A stretch of DNA of 12,867 nucleotides, taken from contig NZ_JAQLEM010000042.1 of NCBI RefSeq assembly GCF_028209885.1, positions 1-12,867 on the forward strand, given 5' to 3'. The translations under genes and the position numbers were made by a program. Positions within the stretch are counted from its first letter, which is position 1. Every line of letters begins with the position of its first letter. A model generated the notes under the pieces. It was not told where the DNA came from. It worked only from the letters and a program-made list of their open reading frames with translations, and searched no databases. Positions 6,854 to 12,867 of this stretch are shown one piece after another. This stretch comes from Collinsella aerofaciens (lineage in GTDB: Bacteria; Actinomycetota; Coriobacteriia; Coriobacteriales; Coriobacteriaceae).

Positions 6854-6942
6854 TCGGAGTGGCGGAATTGGCAGACGCGCTAGCTTGAGGTGCTAGTGAC
6901 CGCTTTTTGGTCATGCGGGTTCAAGTCCCGCCTCCGACACCA
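6854..6942 (+). tRNA. tRNA-Leu (anticodon GAG)
   Basis: The acceptor stem GTCGGAG/CTCCGAC (6854-6860, 6932-6938) is perfect, with discriminator A6939 and CCA encoded at 6940-6942. The anticodon arm CTAGC-TTGAGGT-GCTAG gives GAG at 6888-6890, reading CUC/CUU leucine codons. The long variable arm (TGACC/GGTCA) is a class II feature that agrees with leucine. The T-arm GCGGG-TTCAAGT-CCCGC is intact. Confidence 0.96.
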
Positions 6943-6954
6943 TCGCATTTGAGA

Positions 6955-6975
6955 AGCCTCTTCGGAGGCTTTTTT
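6955..6975 (+). terminator. Rho-independent terminator after tRNA-Leu
   Basis: AGCCTC-TTCG-GAGGCT (6955-6970) is followed by six T residues (6970-6975). It lies 13 bases after the tRNA and only 26 bases before the ATG of the phosphatase gene. Confidence 0.88.
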
Positions 6976-7001
6976 GTTACCGATAGACGGTGGGGTCCAC
7001 G

Positions 7002-9347
7002 ATGGAAACGCTTGAACGCAACGAGTGGGCAGACGTTGCCCAACTGGTCGAGATCACGAGCGATGCTGTCATCATCTGCGAGCTCGACGGAACCATTCTG
7101 CATGTGAATAATCGCTTACTTGGTTTGATGTGCGAGGAACGCGCCGACGTCATTGGTGGAGATGTTAAAGACGTCCTGTACTCGTCCGCTTTTGAACGTG
7201 CGACGGAACATCGTCTGCCATTTGAAACTGATGGCTCCGAGAACGAACTGATGCTCAAGCTGAGTGACGGCTCTTTTATCCCCGTCTTGGTTCGTGCGGG
7301 CTCCGTAACGCCTCCACGCATCTTTGGGCGCCGCGCGCCACGTGTCCTGGTGGCGCTCCATAGCATCGAAGAACAGTATTCGCACGACCGTCAGCTCAAG
7401 CGTGCTCTTTCGGAGCTTAGAGTGGCTAACAAGCGCCTCTCTGGCACGCTCTCGGTCATTATGAGTACCGTGGGCTCCGATGAGCTGCCCAGCCTACTTG
7501 ATACCGTTTTGAACCAGCTTGTAGGAACGCTCGATGCTTCGGGTGCTGCTATCTATTTTTCTGAGAGCGGCGGTTTTAAACTTCGCGGTGTTTCCAAGGA
7601 GCTGTACGACAGCTACCTGCCTGAGTTTTTGCCGTATGGCGCTGGCATTCCGACGTATGTTCTTCGTGAGTCGCGTGCCTGTCGCTTGTCGATTCAACAG
7701 GACCTTAAGGGTGATAAGGCCGCCTCCGGTATGTTTATGGACCTGGACAATCGTTCTAAGCACCTGTTGCGCATGCAGGATATGCCTCCGTACCGCAGCG
7801 AGATCTGTCTTCCCGTTTTTTACGGTACGCAGATCCTTGGCGTGCTGGAAGTTGGTTGGAAACGCCCTCAGGCACCGCTCGCCTATGACGTTAATGTGCT
7901 CGAGGTCATTTGCGATTACCTGTCTATCCAGCTGGTCGGCATGGCATCGAGCCTTCGCTCCCGTCGCACGGCCGAGCTTGGCCGCTCGCTCAATGTCTTG
8001 CGTGATGAGTTGTTTACCTTTCTAGACGATTCCGCCGCGGCTACCCAGGCGGTATCGTCCGAGATCTGCAATATGCTTAACTGCCATTTTTGCCCTGTTG
8101 AGTATGACGCCAGTCTGGATTCCTACGTCATAGATTTTGAAGGTGGCAGTCGCGTTGCTTTGCCGGACGATCCCGAGAAGCTTTTCTTTTCCACGACGGC
8201 GCCAGCGGCACGTCTGGGGGCTGGCCCTGATGGCTTTGAGGCATCTGTTTTGGGCGGTACGAGTGCCGAGGACCTTAAACACGTCCGTATAACTCGCGTT
8301 GACGAATCGATGCCTATGGGAGGCTGGCTTAGGGCGCATGGTCTGCCTTGTCAAGGTCTCTACGTCGACTCCGGCATCGAGGCGGGGCGACCACGCTCTA
8401 AGGGTGATGGCAAGCACAGTAACGACGCAATTGTTCCTGCTTCTGTTGCGAAGAGCCCGACGACGCGCGCGCTACTGCTTCGTGATGGTAGCCAAGAGCC
8501 GATTGATGATCTTGAATATGACTACTTGGTGCACTTGGCGCATGACTTTGAACTGATCTACGAAGGCGAATCTCAAAAGCGCGAGGAGCGCCATATCGCT
8601 CAGACCCTTCAGATCGGCATGAGAAATTCCCTGGGGGATGTTCCGGGTATCGCAACCGATTCGGTGTACCTGTCAGCCACGAACTCGGCGTTGGTCGGCG
8701 GCGATTTCTATACGCTCATCCGTCTTCCCGACGACTGCGCCGTCATGATTCTGGGTGATGTGTCTGGCAAAGGCATTGAGGCCGCATCGATGTCCGCGCT
8801 CGTCAAGACGGCCCTGACGGCATATGCGTGGGAGGGCGCTGGACCGGCCCGCATGGCACGCTCTCTTAACAGTATGCTCATGGGCTTTTCGAGGGTCGAG
8901 ACGTTCGTGACGGCCTTTATCGCCAAGATTGACCTTAAAGCCGGACGCGCAACGTATTGTTCGGCGGGCCATCCTCCGACCATGGTCATTAGGCCAGAGT
9001 CGATGCCGCTGGGTGGCGGCGAGGCCCGTGGGGGAGAGGTCGAGCTGCTTGGATGCCAATCGGGTGTAATCGGTGCCTTTGAGAGCATGGTGTACGAGAC
9101 AGGCGTGTTTACGTTCGCTCCTGGCGACATGCTCTTCATGTATACGGATGGAACGATTGAGGCCCGCGACCGCACCGGAGCGTTCTTTGGCGAGCAGCGC
9201 TTGCGCGATCTTCTGCTTTCTGTTTCGGGGGAGGGCGTGTCGGGCATTTGCGGCAAGGTCTTGGGCGAGCTTGACCGATTTACCGAATCGGCGCTGGACG
9301 ATGACATTGCATTGGTGTCCCTTGAGTTTTTACGGGGTCGTTCATAG
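7002..9347 (+). CDS. PAS/GAF-sensor SpoIIE-family (PP2C-type) serine phosphatase
   Basis: This is a 781-residue cytoplasmic protein, with no signal peptide or membrane helix seen, likely a sensor phosphatase acting on a phosphorylated STAS antagonist in an RsbU/RsbP-like partner switch. Visible order: a PAS-like domain (about 10-120); a helical linker (122-150); a GAF domain (about 155-315, ending SEICLPVFYGTQILGVLEV); a divergent segment (about 325-520) with cysteines C356, C361 and C364; a helix with the LQ motif typical before SpoIIE domains (about 525-545); and the catalytic domain (about 550-778). Metal-site motifs are intact: GGDFY (566-570, D568), GDVSGKG (585-591, D586), AGHPP (655-659), YTDG (714-717, D716) and DDDIAL (766-771). 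The start at ATG 7002 is chosen because GGTGGGG (6989-6995) lies 6 bases before it; a GTG at 6990 would add four residues but has no ribosome site. The next gene's ATG follows the stop directly, so the pair is co-translated. The sensed signal is unknown. Confidence 0.9.
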   Translation: METLERNEWADVAQLVEITSDAVIICELDGTILHVNNRLLGLMCEERADVIGGDVKDVLYSSAFERATEHRLPFETDGSENELMLKLSDGSFIPVLVRAGSVTPPRIFGRRAPRVLVALHSIEEQYSHDRQLKRALSELRVANKRLSGTLSVIMSTVGSDELPSLLDTVLNQLVGTLDASGAAIYFSESGGFKLRGVSKELYDSYLPEFLPYGAGIPTYVLRESRACRLSIQQDLKGDKAASGMFMDLDNRSKHLLRMQDMPPYRSEICLPVFYGTQILGVLEVGWKRPQAPLAYDVNVLEVICDYLSIQLVGMASSLRSRRTAELGRSLNVLRDELFTFLDDSAAATQAVSSEICNMLNCHFCPVEYDASLDSYVIDFEGGSRVALPDDPEKLFFSTTAPAARLGAGPDGFEASVLGGTSAEDLKHVRITRVDESMPMGGWLRAHGLPCQGLYVDSGIEAGRPRSKGDGKHSNDAIVPASVAKSPTTRALLLRDGSQEPIDDLEYDYLVHLAHDFELIYEGESQKREERHIAQTLQIGMRNSLGDVPGIATDSVYLSATNSALVGGDFYTLIRLPDDCAVMILGDVSGKGIEAASMSALVKTALTAYAWEGAGPARMARSLNSMLMGFSRVETFVTAFIAKIDLKAGRATYCSAGHPPTMVIRPESMPLGGGEARGGEVELLGCQSGVIGAFESMVYETGVFTFAPGDMLFMYTDGTIEARDRTGAFFGEQRLRDLLLSVSGEGVSGICGKVLGELDRFTESALDDDIALVSLEFLRGRS

Positions 9348-10172
9348 ATGACGCTGAGCGGGCTGAATCCGCACGGTTGGGGAAACGAATGCATCGAGTG
9401 GGCTTTTTTGGGGAACCATGGTCGTATGAATGAGTGGAATGACATAGCGGTTTTGACGCCACCAGGCGATATCGACATCGCCACGGTGCCTGCGCTGCGT
9501 CGGCGGTTGGATGCTTTGATTGGCCGCGGCGTGCGTCGTGTTGTCATCAACTGTCAGGCTGTTAGCTTTATCGATTCGACGGGCTTGGCATTCCTGCTTA
9601 CGCGCGCTCGTGAGCTCATGAGGCGAGAAGGCCTGCTTTCGCTCGTCAATGCATCAGGCGAAGTTGTTCGCTTTTTGGAGATTGCTCGTCTTGTCGATAT
9701 CCTTCATGTCGCGGGGCCGGCACGGGAGTCTATTCCCGCCATTCCGGTGGGGGAGCTGCCTCGCTGGAGTAAGAGCGTCGAGGTCCGTCAGGGTATCGAG
9801 AATCTTCCATACTACCGACATCGCATCGCCGAACTCCTTGAATCGCTTCCGTTGCGCCGTGACGAGCGCTACGATGTCGCATTGGCGTCGGGGGAGGCGC
9901 TGGGTAATGCCTATGACCATGCGGGCGGTATCGGGTGCGTCCTGACGGTTCAGGCCTATGGCGATCGCGTTGTGGTTGAGGTGCTTGATCGAGGTGCCGG
10001 CTATTCTATCGATGAAACGAGCGAGCCGGTCGCATCCGAGGAGCGCGGCCGTGGTATCAAGCTTATGCGTATGCTCGTCGATAACGTGGAGGTTGCTCGT
10101 CGTACGGACGGCGCCGGCACGCGCGTGCAGATGGTGAAGTTGTTTAGCGGAGCACTGGAATCGTGTGCCTAG
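9348..10172 (+). CDS. STAS anti-sigma antagonist fused to RsbW-like HATPase (anti-sigma kinase domain)
   Basis: This 274-residue protein joins two parts that are usually separate, RsbV-like and RsbW-like. The STAS domain (about 31-125) contains GDIDIATVPALRRRL (40-54) and the phosphorylation-site motif FIDSTGL with S77 (T78 is adjacent). The HATPase_c domain (about 150-268) has the N box EALGNAYDH (183-191; E183, N187), the G1 box DRGAG (214-218) and the G2 region GRGIKLM (234-240). All three ATP-binding boxes look intact, so kinase activity is plausible. The ATG at 9348 follows the phosphatase stop with no gap, behind a weak GGGG (9334-9337). ATG 9426 with GGGGAA (9410-9415) would remove 26 poorly conserved-looking residues and start right at the STAS domain; both starts are possible. 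The inferred role is as target and output of the upstream phosphatase. No sigma factor gene is near, so the partner is unknown. Confidence 0.88.
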   Translation: MTLSGLNPHGWGNECIEWAFLGNHGRMNEWNDIAVLTPPGDIDIATVPALRRRLDALIGRGVRRVVINCQAVSFIDSTGLAFLLTRARELMRREGLLSLVNASGEVVRFLEIARLVDILHVAGPARESIPAIPVGELPRWSKSVEVRQGIENLPYYRHRIAELLESLPLRRDERYDVALASGEALGNAYDHAGGIGCVLTVQAYGDRVVVEVLDRGAGYSIDETSEPVASEERGRGIKLMRMLVDNVEVARRTDGAGTRVQMVKLFSGALESCA

Positions 10173-10197
10173 CCAATCGCTTTAGCGCGTTTGGCTA
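10170..10197 (+). terminator. Possible weak terminator hairpin after the STAS-HATPase gene
   Basis: TAGCCAA (10170-10176, including the stop codon) pairs with TTGGCTA (10191-10197), with an inner CGC/GCG (10178-10180, 10185-10187) around TTTA. No U-tract follows, so it may only stabilise the mRNA end. Confidence 0.4.
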
Positions 10198-10217
10198 CTA
10201 AGAACATGCGGCAGACA

Positions 10218-10265
10218 AGTTTTTTGAAAAAAGTACTTGCGTCTTTTGGACAACTCGCGTAAATT
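10218..10265 (+). promoter_or_regulatory. Promoter of the tRNA Gly-Cys-Gly cluster
   Basis: The -35 TTGCGT (10237-10242) and -10 TAAATT (10260-10265) are 17 bases apart. The inverted repeat TTTTTT-G-AAAAAA (10220-10232), followed by GTAC, directly precedes the -35, as at the other two tRNA promoters. Initiation is expected near 10272, just before tRNA-Gly. Confidence 0.65.
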
Positions 10266-10277
10266 AATAACCCGCAA

Positions 10278-10353
10278 GCGGACATGGCTCAGTTGGTAGA
10301 GCACAACCTTGCCAAGGTTGGGGTCGCGGGTTCGAGCCCCGTTGTCCGCTCCA
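10278..10353 (+). tRNA. tRNA-Gly (anticodon GCC), copy 1
   Basis: The acceptor stem GCGGACA/TGTCCGC is perfect, with discriminator U and encoded CCA. The anticodon arm CAACC-TTGCCAA-GGTTG places GCC at 10311-10313, reading GGC/GGU. Its 76 bases are identical to the genes at 10504 and 12791. Confidence 0.97.
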
Positions 10354-10363
10354 TTGCATTTCC

Positions 10364-10386
10364 GGACCGTTTAGGCGGTCCTTTTT
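10364..10386 (+). terminator. Terminator hairpin between tRNA-Gly copy 1 and tRNA-Cys
   Basis: GGACCG (10364-10369) pairs with CGGTCC (10376-10381), followed by five T residues (10382-10386). The tract ends one base before tRNA-Cys begins, so tRNA-Cys depends on read-through or on a promoter that was not seen. Confidence 0.75.
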
Positions 10387-10387
10387 C

Positions 10388-10461
10388 GGCGAAGTGGCCA
10401 AGTGGTAAGGCAGAGGCCTGCAAAGCCTTTACCCCCGGTTCGAATCCGGGCTTCGCCTCCA
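10388..10461 (+). tRNA. tRNA-Cys (anticodon GCA)
   Basis: The acceptor stem GGCGAAG/CTTCGCC is perfect, with discriminator U10458 and encoded CCA. The anticodon loop CTGCAAA gives GCA at 10420-10422. The T-arm CCCGG-TTCGAAT-CCGGG is intact. The anticodon stem has one G-U pair. Confidence 0.96.
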
Positions 10462-10470
10462 GGCAACATC

Positions 10471-10497
10471 CGGGCGCTCCGGCGCCCGTTTTGTTTT
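10471..10497 (+). terminator. Terminator hairpin between tRNA-Cys and tRNA-Gly copy 2
   Basis: CGGGCGC (10471-10477) pairs with GCGCCCG (10482-10488) around TCCG, followed by TTTTGTTTT. The next tRNA begins 7 bases after this tract, leaving no room for a separate promoter. Confidence 0.75.
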
Positions 10498-10503
10498 ACA
10501 TAT

Positions 10504-10579
10504 GCGGACATGGCTCAGTTGGTAGAGCACAACCTTGCCAAGGTTGGGGTCGCGGGTTCGAGCCCCGTTGTCCGCTCCA
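10504..10579 (+). tRNA. tRNA-Gly (anticodon GCC), copy 2
   Basis: Identical over all 76 bases, including CCA, to the copy at 10278. Anticodon GCC lies at 10537-10539. It is the last gene of the cluster and is followed by a strong terminator. Confidence 0.97.
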
Positions 10580-10587
10580 ACTATCTT

Positions 10588-10614
10588 ACGCGGTTCTAAC
10601 GAACCGCGTTTTTT
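10588..10614 (+). terminator. Rho-independent terminator of the tRNA cluster
   Basis: A perfect 9-bp stem, ACGCGGTTC (10588-10596) against GAACCGCGT (10601-10609) with a TAAC loop, is followed by a run of T to 10614. Confidence 0.9.
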
Positions 10615-10625
10615 GTTGACGCTGC

Positions 10626-10725
10626 GCGGGCTCCGGGCACCCCATCTTGCCCCTCAATCGTCGGTCGCGTACATAAAGTACGCTTCCCTCCTCTTTCGCG
10701 GCAACCTGGGGCACCCGGAGCCCGC
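10626..10725. repeat. Nested inverted repeat upstream of the alpha-glucosidase gene
   Basis: Arms of 19 bp with two internal mismatches (10626-10644 against 10707-10725) enclose a 62-base centre holding a perfect GCGTAC-ATAAA-GTACGC hairpin (10667-10683). The element lies in the gene-free stretch between the tRNA terminator and the glucosidase. Its build resembles the palindromes at 6272 and 6571, although the sequence differs. It could be a repeat element or a structured leader. Confidence 0.6.
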
Positions 10726-10915
10726 TCGCTGTCGTGGCCGGGAAAGTGGGTCTTCCGTTCTTTTCATTAATCGGTCGATTCGTCCCAGGAGGCTTGAACC
10801 CGAGAGGGGGCGATCGTTTTGGGGCGTGGCTGTGGCGTTGTTTGTCGCGAATGTTCGCTTTGGGCGTATCATCGTGGGCATCTCGCAAAACCTCGTTGCA
10901 AGGGAGATACGTCCC
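10726..10915 (+). other. Leader of the alpha-glucosidase gene, promoter not resolved
   Basis: No gene is seen. The glucosidase frame stays open through this stretch and upstream into tRNA-Gly copy 2, but the residues there do not resemble the enzyme family. TATCAT (10867-10872) is a possible -10 box, but no -35 lies at 16-18 bases. AAGGGAG (10900-10906) is the ribosome site for the ATG at 10916. Confidence 0.4.
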
Positions 10916-12649
10916 ATGGCTACAGAAAAGTCTTCTTCGCGCTCATGGATGTCCGATGCCGCGATCTATCAGATCTACCCGCGCTCGTTTAAGGATTCGA
11001 CTGGTTCGGGTCTGGGCGATATCGCGGGCATTACCCAGCAGATGGACTATCTTGAGCAGCTGGGTATCGAGGCTATCTGGCTGAGCCCGTTTTACCCATC
11101 GCCTCTTGTCGATGGTGGCTATGATGTGGCGGACTACTGCGATGTCGACCAACGTCTCGGCTCGCTTGACGACTTCGATGACATGATCGCTGCGGCTCAC
11201 GCGCGTGGCATCAAGGTCATCGTCGACATCGTGCCCAACCATTCATCCAACCAACACCCCTGGTTCAAAGCCGCTCTTGCCGCCGGCCCCGGATCGCCCG
11301 AGCGCGCCCGTTATATCTTCCGCGATGGTCGCGGCGAGCACGGCGAGCTGCCTCCCACCAATTGGAATGCCAACTTTGGCGGCCCCGCCTGGACGCGTGT
11401 TGCGGACGGTCAGTGGTATCTGCACATGTTTACGCCCGAGCAGCCGGACTTTGACTGGTCATGCCCCGAGGTTCACGCGTTCTTTTGCGACGTCCTGACA
11501 TTTTGGAGCGATCGAGGCGTCGATGGCTTTCGCATTGATGTGGCGCACGGTCTTGCCAAGGATCTCGACCGCGATGACCTCGACCGGTGGCATCTCGCCG
11601 AGGGCGATGACATGGTTGACGACGGCACCCATCCGCTGTGGGACCGCAACGAGGTCCACGAGATCTATCGCGAGTGGCGCCGCGTGTTCGACCGCTATAA
11701 TCCGCCGCGCAGCGCCGTTGCCGAGGCTTGGGTGCTGCCCGAGCGCCAGTATCTCTACGTGCGTCCCAGCGAGCTTGGCCAGACATTCAACTTTGAGTTC
11801 GCCAAGGCCACTTGGACCTATGATGACATGCACGCTGCAATCGAGAAGGGCTTGAAGGCGGCCATCGAATCCGATTCCGCCTCGACCTGGGTACTCTCCA
11901 ACCACGACGTGCCGCGCGTGGCGACACGCTATGCCCTGCCGCAAATCAAGGCGACGCGCTACCATCAGATTGCGCTCGACTGGCTCTTACGCGACGGGTC
12001 GTCTTATGACGAGGACCGTGAACTCGGCGAGCGCCGCGCGCGGGCGGCCCTTTTGCTTGAGCTGGCGCTTCCGGGCTCGGCATACGTGTATCAGGGTGAG
12101 GAGCTCGGCCTTTTTGAGGTGGCTGACATCCCGTGGGCTGCACTCGAAGACCCCACTGCGACCAATACGCGCGGACCGAAGCGTGAGAAGGGGCGCGACG
12201 GCTGCCGTGTGCCCCTGCCGTGGGTGGCGGCGGATGATCCCGCGCAGGGCGGATCGTTTGGGTTTTCGCCGGCGGACGCCGATGCAGCGCCCCATCTGCC
12301 GCAGCCTGCATGGTTTTCCGATTACGCTGCCGATAGGGAAGAAGCGGACCCGACATCGATGCTTGCGCTCTATCGTGACGCCCTCTGGCTGCGGCGCAAG
12401 CTGCGCAGGTGCGCCAACGATCTTGCGTGGCTCGATCTTGACGGGCGCACCGGCCTTGCGGATGGTGCCGAGGGCGCTGAGGGCGGCGTCATCGCCTATC
12501 GCCGCGACAACGGATGGGCGTGTGTGACGAACTTCGGTGCAGCACCCGTGGAGCTGCCGGCGGGCAGGGTCCTGCTCACCTCATCACCGCTTGCAGACGG
12601 CAGGCTCGCGCAGGACAGCTCCGCCTGGATCATGCTTGGTGAGATATAG
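10916..12649 (+). CDS. GH13 alpha-glucosidase (maltase/oligo-1,6-glucosidase type)
   Basis: This cytoplasmic glycoside hydrolase of 577 residues should release glucose from the non-reducing end of short alpha-glucans. It has no signal peptide, so it acts on imported sugars. The start at 10916 has AAGGGAG 9 bases upstream, and the family sequence begins at AAIYQIYPRSF (15-25). Conserved GH13 regions are all present: DIVPNHS (104-110), QPDFDW (176-181), GFRIDVAHG with nucleophile D208 (204-212), acid/base E270 in AVAEAW, and SNHD with H330 and D331. The barrel is followed by an all-beta C-terminal domain (about 500-577). A valine after the nucleophile (V209) is often linked to alpha-1,6 activity in related enzymes, but DVAHG is also common in actinobacterial maltases, so linkage preference stays open. 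There is no sugar transporter or regulator next to it; it stands alone between tRNA-Gly genes. Confidence 0.92.
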   Translation: MATEKSSSRSWMSDAAIYQIYPRSFKDSTGSGLGDIAGITQQMDYLEQLGIEAIWLSPFYPSPLVDGGYDVADYCDVDQRLGSLDDFDDMIAAAHARGIKVIVDIVPNHSSNQHPWFKAALAAGPGSPERARYIFRDGRGEHGELPPTNWNANFGGPAWTRVADGQWYLHMFTPEQPDFDWSCPEVHAFFCDVLTFWSDRGVDGFRIDVAHGLAKDLDRDDLDRWHLAEGDDMVDDGTHPLWDRNEVHEIYREWRRVFDRYNPPRSAVAEAWVLPERQYLYVRPSELGQTFNFEFAKATWTYDDMHAAIEKGLKAAIESDSASTWVLSNHDVPRVATRYALPQIKATRYHQIALDWLLRDGSSYDEDRELGERRARAALLLELALPGSAYVYQGEELGLFEVADIPWAALEDPTATNTRGPKREKGRDGCRVPLPWVAADDPAQGGSFGFSPADADAAPHLPQPAWFSDYAADREEADPTSMLALYRDALWLRRKLRRCANDLAWLDLDGRTGLADGAEGAEGGVIAYRRDNGWACVTNFGAAPVELPAGRVLLTSSPLADGRLAQDSSAWIMLGEI

Positions 12650-12730
12650 GAGCCTCTTGCGGCGAGTTTGCGTTTGCCTGCGCTTTCCGTGGTGGCTGAT
12701 GTCTTCGCGAGGTTCGCGAGGGCGTCGCAA

Positions 12731-12778
12731 AACTTTTTAAAAAAAGTTCTTGCATTTGGGTGGATCATCCCGTATATT
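12731..12778 (+). promoter_or_regulatory. Promoter of tRNA-Gly copy 3 with upstream inverted repeat
   Basis: The -35 TTGCAT (12750-12755) and -10 TATATT (12773-12778) are 17 bases apart. AACTTTTT-AA-AAAAAGTT (12731-12748) lies directly upstream, the same design as at 6747 and 10218. The 80 bases between the glucosidase stop and this element hold only a small TCGCGA-GGT-TCGCGA hairpin and no clear terminator. Confidence 0.72.
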
Positions 12779-12790
12779 AAATCCTCGCAG

Positions 12791-12866
12791 GCGGACATGG
12801 CTCAGTTGGTAGAGCACAACCTTGCCAAGGTTGGGGTCGCGGGTTCGAGCCCCGTTGTCCGCTCCA
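12791..12866 (+). tRNA. tRNA-Gly (anticodon GCC), copy 3
   Basis: Identical over 76 bases, CCA included, to the copies at 10278 and 10504. Anticodon GCC lies at 12824-12826. It ends one base before the window edge, so anything co-transcribed downstream is not visible. Confidence 0.97.
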
Positions 12867-12867
12867 T

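Noticed and set aside
9390..9480. Sigma factor gene expected next to the partner-switching pair
   Set aside because: No frame with sigma-70 region 2 or 4 features exists near the pair; downstream comes only a weak hairpin and the tRNA cluster.
10284..10619. Open frame running through the tRNA cluster
   Set aside because: It is made of translated tRNA sequence; the repeated protein segments simply reflect the two identical tRNA-Gly genes.
10535..10915. Extension of the alpha-glucosidase frame upstream into tRNA-Gly copy 2
   Set aside because: It overlaps a tRNA, its terminator and a palindrome; the family sequence begins only after ATG 10916, which has a good ribosome site.
10504..12866. Integrated mobile island with tRNA-Gly att sites
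   Set aside because: The direct repeats are complete functional tRNA genes with their own promoter or cluster context, and no integrase or mobility gene lies between them; it is kept only as a recombination observation.

Overview
The window looks like a chromosomal segment of a moderately GC-rich gut actinobacterium, most plausibly a coriobacterium close to Collinsella. This is inferred from protein style, codon use and the tRNA promoters; no 16S or other marker gene is present. All genes run on the + strand.

Layout. (1) 1-312: a gene-free leader with a terminator-like hairpin and a good sigma70-type promoter. (2) 313-6255: a complete five-gene oligopeptide ABC importer operon, oppA-oppB-oppC-oppD-oppF, with a hairpin between oppA and oppB and a strong terminator after oppF. 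(3) 6256-6853: about 600 bases without a gene but packed with inverted repeats: a nested palindrome around the opp terminator, a row of four small hairpins, and a three-tier palindrome with 29-bp perfect outer arms. (4) 6854-6942: tRNA-Leu(GAG) with its own promoter and terminator. (5) 7002-10172: a two-gene signalling unit, a PAS/GAF-sensor SpoIIE-type (PP2C) phosphatase followed directly by a single protein fusing a STAS anti-sigma-antagonist domain to an RsbW-like HATPase domain. (6) 10278-10579: a tRNA cluster Gly(GCC)-Cys(GCA)-Gly(GCC), each gene followed by its own terminator-like hairpin. (7) 10626-10725: another nested palindrome. (8) 10916-12649: a GH13 alpha-glucosidase. (9) 12791-12866: a third, identical tRNA-Gly(GCC) with its own promoter.

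How the parts work together. The opp operon should import peptides: a lipid-anchored binding protein with a twin-arginine signal, two permeases and two ATPases. The phosphatase and the STAS-HATPase fusion together hold the three classical activities of a partner-switching system (phosphatase, antagonist and kinase) in two genes, but no sigma factor is encoded nearby, so the output is unknown. The alpha-glucosidase stands alone between identical tRNA-Gly genes.

The most notable points are the compact partner-switching module, the palindrome-rich intergenic segments, and a conserved inverted repeat lying just upstream of the -35 box at all three visible tRNA promoters. Nothing resembling CRISPR, a transposase, an integrase or a phage gene was seen.
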